From the NCBI GenBank assembly GCA_023663085.1, contig JAMPIB010000001.1, forward strand, positions 96,046 through 160,045: a stretch of DNA of 64,000 nt, in the 5' to 3' direction. Below the pieces are notes generated by a model. The model searched no databases and was not told the origin of the DNA. It saw nothing but the letters and a program-made list of their open reading frames with translations. Both the position numbers and the translations under genes were made by a program. The stretch's first letter is position 1, and each line of letters begins with the position of its first letter. Source of the DNA: Ruminococcus sp. GTDB taxonomy: Bacteria; Bacillota; Clostridia; Lachnospirales; Lachnospiraceae. Below are positions 35,320-44,956 of this stretch, piece after piece.

Positions 35320-36726
35320 ATGGAACAGAAATCAAATGCTTTTCTAGAACAGGAAAAGATAAGCGTTTTAATGCGTAAGTTTTCCATTCCCTGCATTATA
35401 TCTTTATTGATTGCCGCGCTGTATAACATAGTGGATCAGATATTTATTGCCAATGCGGATTATCTTGGCGCCTATGGGAATGCGGCCAATAATGTTGTCT
35501 TTCCCATGACAATTGTGGCTTTGGCAATTGCAGTACTCATTGGTGATGGCTGCTGTGCGTTCGTCAGCATTTGTCTGGGCGCTGATAAAAAGGAGGATGC
35601 CCATAAAAGCGTGGGTTGTTCTGTGGTACTTGTCATAGTGGTCAGCATTATCTTAACGGCGCTTTTTTTCTTATTTCAGGAGCAGATACTGACTTTTTTC
35701 GGCGGACATGTGAATGAAGAAACTTTTGTAAATGCCAAAGAGTATTTTACCTGGATCACCATAGGAATTCCGTTTTATATGTTTGGACAGGCCATGAATC
35801 CGATCATCCGTTCGGATGGTAGTCCGCGTTTTGCCATGATATCTACAGTTGCAGGAGCCTTATTTAATGTTATTTTTGATCCCATTTGTATTTACGGTTT
35901 AAAGTGGGGCATGATGGGCGCAGCCGTAGCGACGATCGGCGGGCAGATCCTGACGGCAATACTGGCCCTCTGGTATCTTTTCCATATGAAATCCGTAAAA
36001 CTTGAAAATGTAAGTTTCAGGTTAAACGGCGGCCTGATGCGGCAGTTCCTCCCACTGGGCGTTACCAGTCTTTTGTCACAGATTTCTGTAGTGGCTTCTA
36101 TGGCAGCCATGAACAATATGATCGTGAAATATGGCGCGCTGGATGCAGTCTACGGGCAGGAACAATACTCCCATATTCCTATGGCTGTACTGGGCATCGT
36201 AATGAAATTTTTCCAGATAGTCATCTCTATTTCGGTAGGACTGGCGGCAGGCTGTATTCCGATTGTAGGGTATAACGTAGGCGCGAAGCGTAATGATCGT
36301 GTCATAGAATTATTTAAACGTCTGCTGGCTTATGAATTTGCGGTCGGTTTTATTGCCATGCTGATCGTGGAATTGCTGCCGACGCAGCTGATCAACATTT
36401 TTGGCGCTGCCAATGAAAGCGCTTATTATACGGAGTTTGCCGTGAAGGCTTTCCGGGTTTATTTATGTCTGATGCCGCTGGCGACAGTCAATAAAGGAAC
36501 TTTTATTTATTTGCAGTCTCTGGGGAAAGCGGTAGAGTCTTCCGCCTTGTCTATGGTGCGTGAAATACTTTTTGGGGTTGGTTTTGCCCTGCTGCTGCCT
36601 GTTTTCTTCGGGCTGGATGGCGTGCTTTATTCCATGCCGCTCGCCGATGGTCTGACTTTTATCATTGCGATAATACTGATCGTGCATATTATGAGAAAAC
36701 TGCGTATGCCGGCAGAAAATAATTAG
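35320..36726 (+). CDS. MATE-family efflux transporter
   Basis: Inner-membrane cation-coupled drug or metabolite exporter, 468 residues, 12 membrane segments in two halves. Family traits include SIPCIISLLIAALYNIVDQIFIA at the first segment region and GQAMNPIIRSDGSP near residue 155. The start at 35320 follows AAAAGGAAG 9 bases upstream; an earlier ATG at 35299 has no RBS. Unlike the broken MATE gene at 12422 this one is intact. Placed among catabolic genes, it probably removes a product or toxic aromatic intermediate. Confidence 0.92.
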   Translation: MEQKSNAFLEQEKISVLMRKFSIPCIISLLIAALYNIVDQIFIANADYLGAYGNAANNVVFPMTIVALAIAVLIGDGCCAFVSICLGADKKEDAHKSVGCSVVLVIVVSIILTALFFLFQEQILTFFGGHVNEETFVNAKEYFTWITIGIPFYMFGQAMNPIIRSDGSPRFAMISTVAGALFNVIFDPICIYGLKWGMMGAAVATIGGQILTAILALWYLFHMKSVKLENVSFRLNGGLMRQFLPLGVTSLLSQISVVASMAAMNNMIVKYGALDAVYGQEQYSHIPMAVLGIVMKFFQIVISISVGLAAGCIPIVGYNVGAKRNDRVIELFKRLLAYEFAVGFIAMLIVELLPTQLINIFGAANESAYYTEFAVKAFRVYLCLMPLATVNKGTFIYLQSLGKAVESSALSMVREILFGVGFALLLPVFFGLDGVLYSMPLADGLTFIIAIILIVHIMRKLRMPAENN

Positions 36727-36745
36727 GATTAGGAGAGAAGAGCTT

Positions 36746-37807
36746 ATGATCTATGATGCAAATATGTATTATATACCGGAAGAACTTTTTGAAGATAAAG
36801 AACTGTTAGCCCGTTTTATTTCTGAAATTCCGGAAAAAGACGGCTGGTATGGACATACAGAAGAGATTCCCGGAACCGATGGCCTGCAGCAGATCATTCT
36901 GGAGAAACCAAAGGGATATCAGAACCTGAATTATGCCCAGCATGATTACATTCTGGAAAATCAGCTGGCCGATCTGGATCAGGCAGGTGTAGACGCCGCA
37001 TTCCTGAAAACGCCGTGCTGTCAGGAATGGATGAGTCTGGAGATGTGCCGTTTCTTTAACGACCATATGGCGGCCCACGCGGCTAAGAGCGGTGGACGTC
37101 TGATCCCGCTGGCTGTGGTGCCTCCGTATGGCACGCCGGAAAATATTGCGGAACTTGTACGCTGCCATGATGAACTTCATTTTCAGACGGTGCAGTTGTC
37201 GGCACATTATGAAGATGCTTATCTCGATGATGAACGCTTTGCCGTTTTTTTTGAAAAATTAAATGAAATGGGCATGAATGCCTATGTACACCATACGCCG
37301 GTGCCGGTTGAATATCAGTCATTTTATGAATATAACAATGTCCGCAGGTCTTATGGACGAAATGTGGATCAGGGTCTGGCGGTCAGCAGAGAACTTTTCA
37401 GCGGATTTTTTGATAAATATCCGAATGTAAAGCTTGTCCATTCGCAGTTAGGGGGCGGCTTCTTTGCTCTGAGTAATATGATGTTCCCCAGAAAAGCAAA
37501 GAAGGAAACGGTAAGCCGCTTTAAGTCCGATAATGAGAAAGTGGTCGAGCAGTTTAAAAACAATATCTATTTTGAGATGTCCCATGCCCAGCCGTGGGGA
37601 AAGATCCAGTTAGAGTGCGCGGTTAAGGTATTGGGAGCGGATCACATTCTGTTTGGTACTTCTTATCCGGTCAGGAAAGAGTGGCTTCTGGAGGGCGTGC
37701 AGTTTATCCGGGATCTGGATATTTCGGAGGAAGAGAAAGCCCTGATCCTGGGCGGCAATGCGCAGCGCCTGTATTTAAATAATAACGGCAAAAATGGGGG
37801 ATTATGA
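36746..37807 (+). CDS. Amidohydrolase_2 family protein (ACMSD-like decarboxylase fold) lacking usual metal ligands
   Basis: TIM-barrel protein of 353 residues of the family that includes aminocarboxymuconate-semialdehyde and resorcylate decarboxylases. Typical parts are the first strand ([14 protein letters not shown]), [35 protein letters not shown] and [11 protein letters not shown]. The family's first HxH is N-x-Y (Asn-6, Tyr-8) and the Asp of FGSDYP is Ser-306, while His-154 and His-182/183 remain. So three of the usual metal ligands are absent. It precedes ulaG with a one-base overlap (TGATG), indicating coupled translation. RBS AGGAGAGAAG. Confidence 0.82.
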   Translation: MIYDANMYYIPEELFEDKELLARFISEIPEKDGWYGHTEEIPGTDGLQQIILEKPKGYQNLNYAQHDYILENQLADLDQAGVDAAFLKTPCCQEWMSLEMCRFFNDHMAAHAAKSGGRLIPLAVVPPYGTPENIAELVRCHDELHFQTVQLSAHYEDAYLDDERFAVFFEKLNEMGMNAYVHHTPVPVEYQSFYEYNNVRRSYGRNVDQGLAVSRELFSGFFDKYPNVKLVHSQLGGGFFALSNMMFPRKAKKETVSRFKSDNEKVVEQFKNNIYFEMSHAQPWGKIQLECAVKVLGADHILFGTSYPVRKEWLLEGVQFIRDLDISEEEKALILGGNAQRLYLNNNGKNGGL

Positions 37808-38910
37808 TGAGCAAGATTAGTGAAATGACCAGGGATTCCTGGATAAAAAGCACTTTTCCTGAATGGGGAACCTGGCTGGTGGAGGATATCGAGAATGCAG
37901 TAGTGCCTGCCGGTAATGTGTCCATGTGGTGGCTTGGATGTACCGGTATCTGGTTCAAGACGCCGGGCGGCGCTAATCTGCCAGTGGATTTGTGGTGCGG
38001 TAATGGAAAACGTACCCATGGGGATGGCAAGATGAAAGTCGGACATCAGATGGCCAATATGTGTGGCGGACGCGCCATGCAGCCGAATCTGCGGAATGTG
38101 CCTTTCGTGATCGATCCGTTTGCCTTTCAGCAGGTGGACGCGGTACTGGCAACACATTACCATCAGGATCACATGTCTGCGGAATGGGCGGCGCATGTGA
38201 TCAATTCTGGCATGACGACTGTAGATGCAGATGGAAAAGAAATCCCGGTGCCTTTCATAGGGCCGCTCAAATCAGTAGAGACCTGGGTGAAGTGGGGAGT
38301 TCCCAGAGAACGTTGTCAGGTGGTAAGACCGGGTGATGTGATCAGGGTGAAAGATATCGAGATTGTTGTTCTGGACAGCTTTGACCGTACCTGTATCGTG
38401 ACGACGGATTCTACGGGTGAAGACAGAGAAGAACTGGCCGGTAAATGTCCGACCGATATGGATGACAAGGCGGTAAATTATCTGTTAAAAACGCCCGGCG
38501 GCAATATCTATCATTCCGGCGATTCTCACTTTTCCATCTATTTTGCGAAGCATGGCAAGGATCATGATATTGATGTGGCGTTTGCTTCTTTTGGTGAGAA
38601 TCCGATCGGTATGCAGGATAAGATGACGTCTGTGGATGTACTCCGCATGGCGGAAAATCTGCAATGTAAAGTGGTAGTGCCGATACATTGGGACGTATGG
38701 ACGAATTTCCAGGCGGACTGTGAGGAAATCAGACTCCTGTATGACTTTAAAAAAGATCGGAATGAATATAAGTTCCATCCGTTTTTCTGGCAGGTAGGCG
38801 GGCAGTACACATATCCGATGGATAAGGATAAGATTTATTATCATCATCGGCGTGGATTTGAGGACTGCTTTGAAGCGTCGCAGAATATTCCGTTCCGTTC
38901 CTGTCTATAG
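37807..38910 (+). CDS. ulaG: L-ascorbate-6-phosphate lactonase-like MBL protein
   Basis: Cytoplasmic metal-dependent lactonase of 367 residues, recognisable along its whole length as UlaG ([19 protein letters not shown] near the start, [54 protein letters not shown] and a C-terminal RGFEDCF). The metal motif is HYHQDH. In Escherichia coli UlaG opens L-ascorbate-6-P to 3-keto-L-gulonate-6-P. The second of two adjacent ATGs is chosen for RBS spacing and matches the UlaG N-terminus. The usual PTS UlaABC and decarboxylase UlaD are not nearby, so the substrate may differ. Confidence 0.9.
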   Translation: MSKISEMTRDSWIKSTFPEWGTWLVEDIENAVVPAGNVSMWWLGCTGIWFKTPGGANLPVDLWCGNGKRTHGDGKMKVGHQMANMCGGRAMQPNLRNVPFVIDPFAFQQVDAVLATHYHQDHMSAEWAAHVINSGMTTVDADGKEIPVPFIGPLKSVETWVKWGVPRERCQVVRPGDVIRVKDIEIVVLDSFDRTCIVTTDSTGEDREELAGKCPTDMDDKAVNYLLKTPGGNIYHSGDSHFSIYFAKHGKDHDIDVAFASFGENPIGMQDKMTSVDVLRMAENLQCKVVVPIHWDVWTNFQADCEEIRLLYDFKKDRNEYKFHPFFWQVGGQYTYPMDKDKIYYHHRRGFEDCFEASQNIPFRSCL

Positions 38911-38944
38911 GAAAGAACTGTTCTGTAGGACGGAGGGGATTATT

Positions 38945-39790
38945 ATGAAGAGTTACAGTCTGGGATTGTATGAAAAGGCGATGCCCGGAACACTGACCTG
39001 GGAGGAGAAACTGCTGACTGCCAGGGAGGCCGGTTTTGATTACATAGAGATCAGTATTGACGAATCAGAGGAGAAACAGAGCCGCCTGCAATGGACGAAA
39101 AAACAGCGGGCGGATCTGGTAGCCTCTATGGAAGAATATGAACTTCCTATCCGCTCTATGTGTTTAAGCGCTCATAGAAAATATCCGTTGGGCAGCAGGG
39201 ACGCAGATGTGAGAAAGCGCGGAATGGAGATCATGGAACAGGCGATTGAGCTGGCCGATGATCTGGGAATACGCACGATCCAGCTGGCCGGCTATGATGT
39301 GTATTATGAAGAGACTTCTGCGGATACGAGACGATATTTTGTAAATAACCTTGTAAGGGCGGCGCAGTTAGCGGCGGATAAGGGTATTTTACTTGGATTT
39401 GAGACGATGGAAACTCCGTTTATGGACACGGTGGAAAAAGCAATGGAGTATGTCAATCTGGTTAATTCTCCGTATCTTGGAGTATATCCGGACATTGGAA
39501 ATCTTACGAATGCCGCCAAATTGTATGGGACAAGCGTTACCGGAGATCTGGGTAAAGGAGCAGGGCATATCATAGCCATGCATTTAAAGGAAACGATTCC
39601 CGGCGTTTACCGGGAAGTTCCTTTTGGAACCGGGCATGTCGATTTTGAGATGGCGCTGCAGAAAGCCATTCAGTTGGGAGTATTCCGTTTTGTTACAGAG
39701 CTGTGGTATGTCGGACAGAAGGACTGGACTGCCGATGTGCAGGATGCGGCGCAGAGGATGAAAATGATTTTAGAACAGCAGTTACAATAG
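38945..39790 (+). CDS. ulaE: L-ribulose-5-phosphate / L-xylulose-5-phosphate 3-epimerase
   Basis: TIM-barrel epimerase of 281 residues of the UlaE/SgbU type. Recognisable parts are YSLGLYEKAMPGTLTWEEKL, IRSMCLSAHRKYPLGSRD, GFETMETPFMDTVEKA and MHLKETIPGVYREVPFG. Metal ligands are likely Glu in FETM, Asp in YPDIGN, His in MHLKE and Glu in VTELWY. It converts L-xylulose-5-P to L-ribulose-5-P, linking ascorbate or L-xylulose use to the pentose phosphate pathway. The start at 38945 follows GACGGAGGGG. UlaF, the 4-epimerase, is not in the window. Confidence 0.9.
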   Translation: MKSYSLGLYEKAMPGTLTWEEKLLTAREAGFDYIEISIDESEEKQSRLQWTKKQRADLVASMEEYELPIRSMCLSAHRKYPLGSRDADVRKRGMEIMEQAIELADDLGIRTIQLAGYDVYYEETSADTRRYFVNNLVRAAQLAADKGILLGFETMETPFMDTVEKAMEYVNLVNSPYLGVYPDIGNLTNAAKLYGTSVTGDLGKGAGHIIAMHLKETIPGVYREVPFGTGHVDFEMALQKAIQLGVFRFVTELWYVGQKDWTADVQDAAQRMKMILEQQLQ

Positions 39791-39826
39791 TGTAAAGGTT
39801 GAATAAATATTTGGGAATCTTGCAAT

Positions 39827-41290
39827 ATGAATATTTTAATTATTGATGCAGGCTCGTCGAGCATGAGAGGGGTTCTTTTTACAGAAAAGGGAAAAATCAT
39901 AGAACAAAAGCAGATAAAATACCATCCATTTTATGGGGAAAATGGTATTTTTGTAGAACAGGATCCGTTAGAGTATAAAGAAGCATTATGGGAAATTATG
40001 GAATGGACGGGTGAAATTGTAACGGGTCTTTCAGAAGCCGTAGACGCAATTGGACTGACCGCACAGCGTTCTTCCTGTATCTGCATGGACTATGAGGGGA
40101 ATCCTATAGGAAATGCCATTTGCTGGCAGGATAAGCGTACTATACCGATATGCAGGATGCTTGAAGCATATAATGAGGATATTTTTGATAAGAGCGGAGC
40201 CTTGGTCAATTCTGTGTTTCTGGGGCCCAAATTGACCTGGATACGCGAAAACCGCGGCGAAGTATATAAAAGAGTGTGGAAGTTTATGACGATTGCTGAT
40301 TATTTGATGTACATACTGACGGGGAATATCTGTACAGATGATACATATGCCAGCCGCACACACTTGATGAATCTGGAGACTCGTGCGTGGGATTCCTGCC
40401 TGTTGGATTATTTTTCTGTGGAAAGACAGAAGCTGTGTGAGATTTATCCGGTCGGAAACTGTATGGGGGTTTTACGCCGTGAAGCGGCAATGCTTACCGG
40501 CATGGAAGAAGGGATCCCTGTCTATTCCGCAGGCGGCGACCAACAGTGTGCGTTGATAGGGCAGGGAGTTTTTAATGAGGGCGATGTATCGGTCACGCTG
40601 GGGACGGGAGAATTTATTGCCATGCAGTTAAAGCAATTACCTGTGCAGCGAAAATCACGGGTAATTTATAATACTTCTGCAATAAAGGGGGAGTATATTG
40701 TTGAATTTGGAGCAGTCACATGTTGTTCCGCATTAGATTGGTTCATGAGGGAGTTTTATCCGGATATGCGCTATGAAAATATCGGGCGTAGTCTTACGGA
40801 ATCGAAACCCGGAGCATCCGGCTGTATAGCGCTGCCATATTTTCAGGGACGTATTACACCGGATCATAATAACAGTGCAAAGGCTGTTTTTGCAGGAATA
40901 TCGCTGAATACTACAAAGGCTGACCTGCTGCGGGCCTTTGTAGAGGGAATCGGCATAGAAACCTGTCAGGGAATTGGGGAGATGCCGCTTGAACCCGGAC
41001 GGATCCTGGTGAACGGTGGTCTGACCCATACATCGGAAATATGCCGGATTCTGGCGGATACTCTGGGACATCCAATCTATGTCAGTAATGAGCAGGATGC
41101 CACGGCTTTGGGAGCATATATTGTAACTATGGTCTCTATGGGGTGTTTTCCGGATGAAGAGAATGCCTATCAAAATATACGCAGCAACCCTTTGACAGAT
41201 ATTTTCATGCCCAGACAGGAAAATACAGAAATCTATCAAAGACTAAAAGAAGAAAATTGTGAGTTATATAACCGTATATATGGAAATTAG
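39827..41290 (+). CDS. FGGY-family carbohydrate kinase
   Basis: Cytoplasmic sugar kinase of 487 residues, the usual FGGY length. The N-terminal ATPase motif is IIDAGSSSMRGVLF, the first domain contains AICWQDKRT, the catalytic Asp is in SAGGDQQCALIG (about 237), and the second domain has SVTLGTGEF and LVNGGLTHTSEICRILADTL. With UlaE next door, L-xylulose or a related ketose is a reasonable substrate (LyxK-like role), which would let the pathway start from an unphosphorylated imported compound. Specificity is inference. Confidence 0.9.
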   Translation: MNILIIDAGSSSMRGVLFTEKGKIIEQKQIKYHPFYGENGIFVEQDPLEYKEALWEIMEWTGEIVTGLSEAVDAIGLTAQRSSCICMDYEGNPIGNAICWQDKRTIPICRMLEAYNEDIFDKSGALVNSVFLGPKLTWIRENRGEVYKRVWKFMTIADYLMYILTGNICTDDTYASRTHLMNLETRAWDSCLLDYFSVERQKLCEIYPVGNCMGVLRREAAMLTGMEEGIPVYSAGGDQQCALIGQGVFNEGDVSVTLGTGEFIAMQLKQLPVQRKSRVIYNTSAIKGEYIVEFGAVTCCSALDWFMREFYPDMRYENIGRSLTESKPGASGCIALPYFQGRITPDHNNSAKAVFAGISLNTTKADLLRAFVEGIGIETCQGIGEMPLEPGRILVNGGLTHTSEICRILADTLGHPIYVSNEQDATALGAYIVTMVSMGCFPDEENAYQNIRSNPLTDIFMPRQENTEIYQRLKEENCELYNRIYGN

Positions 41291-41312
41291 AGAGAAAGGC
41301 ACAGGTTAATAA

Positions 41313-42371
41313 ATGAATATAGAAAAAAAGGTTCTGGCAGGATTAGAAAAGTGTTATTCCATAGCGCCGTTACATTATCAGAATGAAGATTTTTTTCTGG
41401 TGGCGGCTGAAAAACAGGATCCCTGCTATTTATTTAATATGCAGGGAGAAATTGTAGATACCGTATGGGAAGGGCCGGGCGGCGTCATGAGTATGGTGCA
41501 GGTGCCGGGCACAGATGGACAGTTTCTGGCAACGCAGAAGTTCTATTCACCGAATGATTCCAAAGAAGCTAAAATTGTAATTGTTACGCCAAAGAATGGG
41601 ACATGGGAAGTACGCACATTGGTGAATCTGCCGCATGTGCATCGATTTGATATTTTAAATCGGGGCAAGGGCCAGTACCTGATCGCCTGTACGCTAAAGT
41701 CGGGACATGAGTATAAAGATGACTGGAGTCAGCCGGGGAAAATCTATGTTGCGGAACTGCCGCAGGATTTGTCTGGTTTTCATGAGGAAAATCAGTTGGA
41801 GCTGACAGTATTAAAAGATCAGATGTTGAAAAATCATGGCTATTATAAGGTGATAGAGGATGGCGAGGAAACAGCTGTTATTTCAGCGGATTGCGGTGTT
41901 TTTCAAGTGGTTCCACCCAGGGAGCGGGGAGGCGCATGGGACGTCAGGTGTCTGCTTAAGGAAAGTGCCAGCGATGCGGTATTGGTGGATCTGAATCAGG
42001 ACGGAGAAAAGGAATTATGTGTACTGGCTCCTTTTCACGGGCCGGAAATTAAAATTTATGAGAAGAAGAGCGACAAATTTGTACTGGTTTATCAGTATGA
42101 AAAAGATGCGGAATTTACGCATGCCATTTATGGCGGCGCGTTTGGAAAGGGGCAGGCATTCATCGTCGGCCACCGCAAGGGAGAGCGGGATCTGCTTTTA
42201 TTTTATTATGATGCGGTGAGCGGGGAGTATAAATATCTGTTGCTGGATCATGACTGCGGCCCAGCCAATGTACATCGCATAAGCCGGGAGGGCCGGAATG
42301 ACAGGGAAATTATCATATCAGCCAACAGGGAGACGAATGAAATTGCGATGTACAGTATAACAGAGGTTTAA
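41313..42371 (+). CDS. Cytosolic beta-propeller-like (FG-GAP/VCBS type) protein
   Basis: A 352-residue protein without signal peptide or membrane segment. It has repeated short beta-strand blocks and one clear calcium-binding FG-GAP-like segment (LVDLNQDGEKELCVLAPF, near 230). Other blocks (FDILNRGKGQYLIACTL, AIYGGAFGKGQAFIVGHRK) have the same spacing, so a seven-bladed propeller is plausible. Its family is not one I can name. It lies 22 bases after the kinase. It could be a lyase, isomerase or binding protein acting on the sugar part; no active site is evident. RBS GAGAAAGG. Confidence 0.7.
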   Translation: MNIEKKVLAGLEKCYSIAPLHYQNEDFFLVAAEKQDPCYLFNMQGEIVDTVWEGPGGVMSMVQVPGTDGQFLATQKFYSPNDSKEAKIVIVTPKNGTWEVRTLVNLPHVHRFDILNRGKGQYLIACTLKSGHEYKDDWSQPGKIYVAELPQDLSGFHEENQLELTVLKDQMLKNHGYYKVIEDGEETAVISADCGVFQVVPPRERGGAWDVRCLLKESASDAVLVDLNQDGEKELCVLAPFHGPEIKIYEKKSDKFVLVYQYEKDAEFTHAIYGGAFGKGQAFIVGHRKGERDLLLFYYDAVSGEYKYLLLDHDCGPANVHRISREGRNDREIIISANRETNEIAMYSITEV

Positions 42372-42419
42372 CAGTGTAGAGAAAACGAAAAAAACGCAGA
42401 CGCAAAAAAGGATATGTAT

Positions 42420-42776
42420 ATGGAATCGGAGATCATATTGTCATTTGCCAAAATAGCGATATCTAAAAATTTTTTAGGGAATGATATTCTTATTACTGTC
42501 AGGGGAGGTGATGAACCTCACATAGGAACAGTTGTACTTGCAGTTCCCAGACCATCGCTGACAGGAGATGGAACTGTCAGTACGACATCTTCCGTATTGA
42601 ATGTAATTGGCCATAAAGATGAAGATATTTGCCGTATCCTTGCAGAGAAAGCATCAAAAAGGTATGGAGTGCCGGCTGTTTGTGTCGGTGGTTTTCATAT
42701 CGATGGTATGAGTGCTGAGCAGATCAGGGAAGTAGTGACGGCAGTCAGGAATTTTGATATAGATTGTATGAGGTGA
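42420..42776 (+). CDS. lpdD: Prenylated-FMN decarboxylase accessory protein, LpdD type
   Basis: A 118-residue cytoplasmic protein recognised by sequence style and context as LpdD, the small partner of gallate/hydroxybenzoate decarboxylases, thought to act as a prenyl-FMN chaperone. Features are NDILITVRGGDEPHIGTVVL, SVLNVIGHKDEDI and VCVGGFHIDGMS. The start at 42420 has AAAAAGGA seven bases upstream; an ATG at 42414 is too close to it. It is 6 bases ahead of lpdC, so the subunits are co-expressed. Confidence 0.82.
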   Translation: MESEIILSFAKIAISKNFLGNDILITVRGGDEPHIGTVVLAVPRPSLTGDGTVSTTSSVLNVIGHKDEDICRILAEKASKRYGVPAVCVGGFHIDGMSAEQIREVVTAVRNFDIDCMR

Positions 42777-42782
42777 AAGAAT

Positions 42783-44261
42783 ATGAATAACAGGACAGAT
42801 ATACGGGATCTCAGGACTGCCATTGCGTTCCTGAAGACACAGAAAGGGCAGTATGTGGAGACGGATGTGGAAGTAAACCCGGAGGCGGAGCTTTCCGGTG
42901 TGTACCGTTATGTAGGGGCAGGCGGGACAGTTATGCGCCCTACCACTATTGAAGGCCCGGCTATGATGTTTAACAACATTAAAGGATTTGATGATGCGCG
43001 GGTAGTGATTGGGATGTTGGCCAGCCGTAAACGTGTCGGTATGCTCTTTGGATGTGAACCGGAACGGCTTGGATGGCTGCTGCATGACTGCGTTGAGCGT
43101 GCAGTAGCACCGGTGGTCCTTGAATCCCCGGCGCCCTGTCAGGAGGTTGTCCATCTGGCGACGGAGCCTGACTTTGATCTGCATAAGCTGGTGCCAGCGC
43201 CGACTAATACCCCGACAGACGCAGGGCCATATATTACTTTGGGTATGTGTTACGCAACCCACCCCGATACAGGAGAATCTGACGTTACGATTCACAGGAT
43301 GTGTATCCAGTCGAAAGATGAGTTATCAATCTTTTTACAGCCCGGTTCCAGACATATCGGCGCTATGGCGGAAAGAGCGGAAGAACTGGGGCAGAACCTG
43401 CCGATTTCCATCAGTATCGGTGTAGATCCGGCTATTGAAATCACATCATGCTTCGAGCCGCCGACTACCCCCCTTGGATTCAATGAACTTTCTATTGCGG
43501 GCGCTTTGCGGGAACATCCGGTAGAACTGGTGAAATGCAAAACGGTTAAAGAAAATGCCATAGCCAATGCGGAATATGTGATCGAGGGAGAAATTATTAC
43601 CGGACGCCGTATTGTAGAAGACCAGAATTCCCACACGGGATTTGCGATGCCGGAGTTTCCGGGGTACAGCGGCCGTGCAAGCACTGAAACATGGCTTCTC
43701 AAGGTTCATGCGGTTACTCATAGAAAGCATCCGATCATGCAGACCTGTATCGGCCCCAGCGATGAACATTTAAATATGGCCGGCATACCGACAGAAGCAA
43801 GTATTATCGGTATGATAGAAAAAGCGTTGCCCGGTAAAGTGAAGAATGTATATGCGCACAGATCGGGATGTGGAAAATATATGGCCGTCCTTCAGGTTGC
43901 CAAGAAAGTACATACCGATGAGGGAAAACAGAGACAGGCCGCGTTGCTTGCATTTTCCGCGTTCCCGGAACTTAAGCATGTTATCCTGGTGGATGATGAT
44001 GTGGATCTTTTTGACTCTGATGATGTTTTATGGGCGATGAATACCAGATTCCAAGGAGATAAGGATATTATCACGATACCGGGTGTACGCTGTCATCCGC
44101 TCGATCCTTCATCATCTCCGGAATATGCAGATTCTATCAGCGATGTGGGGATTAGTTGTAAGACAATCTATGACTGCACAGTTCCCTTCCAATTAAAGGA
44201 GCATTTCAAGAGAGCGGCCTTTCTTGCAGTTGATCCGTATCACTGGCTGAAGGAATGGTAA
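42783..44261 (+). CDS. lpdC: UbiD-family decarboxylase, gallate-decarboxylase type
   Basis: Catalytic decarboxylase of 492 residues that uses prenylated FMN. UbiD-family traits are the N-terminal DIRDLRTAIAFLKTQKGQYV, the prFMN-site segment DVTIHRMCIQ, the Arg/Glu-rich LREHPVELVKCKTV, the C-terminal VILVDDDVDLFDSDDVLWAM and GVRCHPLDPSSSPEYAD. LpdC removes CO2 from gallate or protocatechuate; the related ShdC/BsdC act on 4-hydroxybenzoate or vanillate. The exact acid cannot be read here. The UbiX-type prenyltransferase needed for the cofactor is encoded nearby. RBS AGGTGAAAG. Confidence 0.9.
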   Translation: MNNRTDIRDLRTAIAFLKTQKGQYVETDVEVNPEAELSGVYRYVGAGGTVMRPTTIEGPAMMFNNIKGFDDARVVIGMLASRKRVGMLFGCEPERLGWLLHDCVERAVAPVVLESPAPCQEVVHLATEPDFDLHKLVPAPTNTPTDAGPYITLGMCYATHPDTGESDVTIHRMCIQSKDELSIFLQPGSRHIGAMAERAEELGQNLPISISIGVDPAIEITSCFEPPTTPLGFNELSIAGALREHPVELVKCKTVKENAIANAEYVIEGEIITGRRIVEDQNSHTGFAMPEFPGYSGRASTETWLLKVHAVTHRKHPIMQTCIGPSDEHLNMAGIPTEASIIGMIEKALPGKVKNVYAHRSGCGKYMAVLQVAKKVHTDEGKQRQAALLAFSAFPELKHVILVDDDVDLFDSDDVLWAMNTRFQGDKDIITIPGVRCHPLDPSSSPEYADSISDVGISCKTIYDCTVPFQLKEHFKRAAFLAVDPYHWLKEW

Positions 44262-44320
44262 TCTGATCATTGTGGGGGATATGGGTAAAAAGCAGGGAAA
44301 ATGCTGACAGGAGATAGTTT

Positions 44321-44956
44321 ATGAGAATTGCTGTACTTGCTGGGAATATTGCAAATTATATTCAGAGAAGGCTTCTTGAAGGAATTGTAAAATATGCAGA
44401 AACACAAAGTATCAATATTGATGTGTTCAGCTGCCATGGTGATATGTATGAGAACAGATACAGATTGGCTATGAGGCATGTAAAAGCCTCGTTGAAAAAG
44501 AACCGATACAGATTCGGAAGTTTAGGGTAAAACATCTTTTCCGGGGGAGAGTGTAAAAAGGACGGTGTCCGGATTGGTATTTTTTTTGCAGATATTAATA
44601 AATTGAAGCAGGTAAACGATAGATACGGACATGAAGAGGGTGATTTTTATATCAGGTCAGTCGCTGACTACATGAGTCAATTAAAAAAAGAAGGACAGAT
44701 CCTCATGCGTTATGGAGGCGATGAATTTGTAGTTATGGGAAAAGTAATAGAGGGTAATGAGTTTACCGGACTGATAGAGACGTTGAATCCAAGGCTGAAA
44801 GAATACAGGAAAAAGTCGAAAAAAGCATATGAGATGAGTGTAAGTGTAGGATTCAGGTCGGTTGAGATTACAAAAGATTTCAAACTCGGAAGCCTCATAG
44901 AAGCCGCGGATTACGAAATGTATAAAATGAAAAAGGGGACGGACAGCAATGGATAA
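44321..44956 (+). pseudogene. Broken diguanylate cyclase (sensor lost, GGDEF kept, in-frame stop)
   Basis: One reading frame runs from 44321 to 44956 but contains a TAA at 44528-44530. Before it are about 35 residues of a LacI-like periplasmic-binding sensor domain (MRIAVLAGNIANYIQRRLLE) and unclear residues; after it comes a good GGDEF domain (IGIFFADINKLKQVNDRYGH, MRYGGDEFVVMG). The family normally has several hundred residues between these parts, so most of the sensor was deleted. The tail could still be made if re-initiated, for example at the TTG at 44603. It splits lpdC from the UbiX gene, whose ATG overlaps its end. Confidence 0.75.

Noticed and set aside
33474..39790. A known C-glycoside (puerarin-type) cleavage operon
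   Set aside because: The Gfo/Idh/MocA and TIM-barrel epimerase genes fit loosely, but the barrel protein is clearly UlaE-like and no DgpB-type small subunit was seen.
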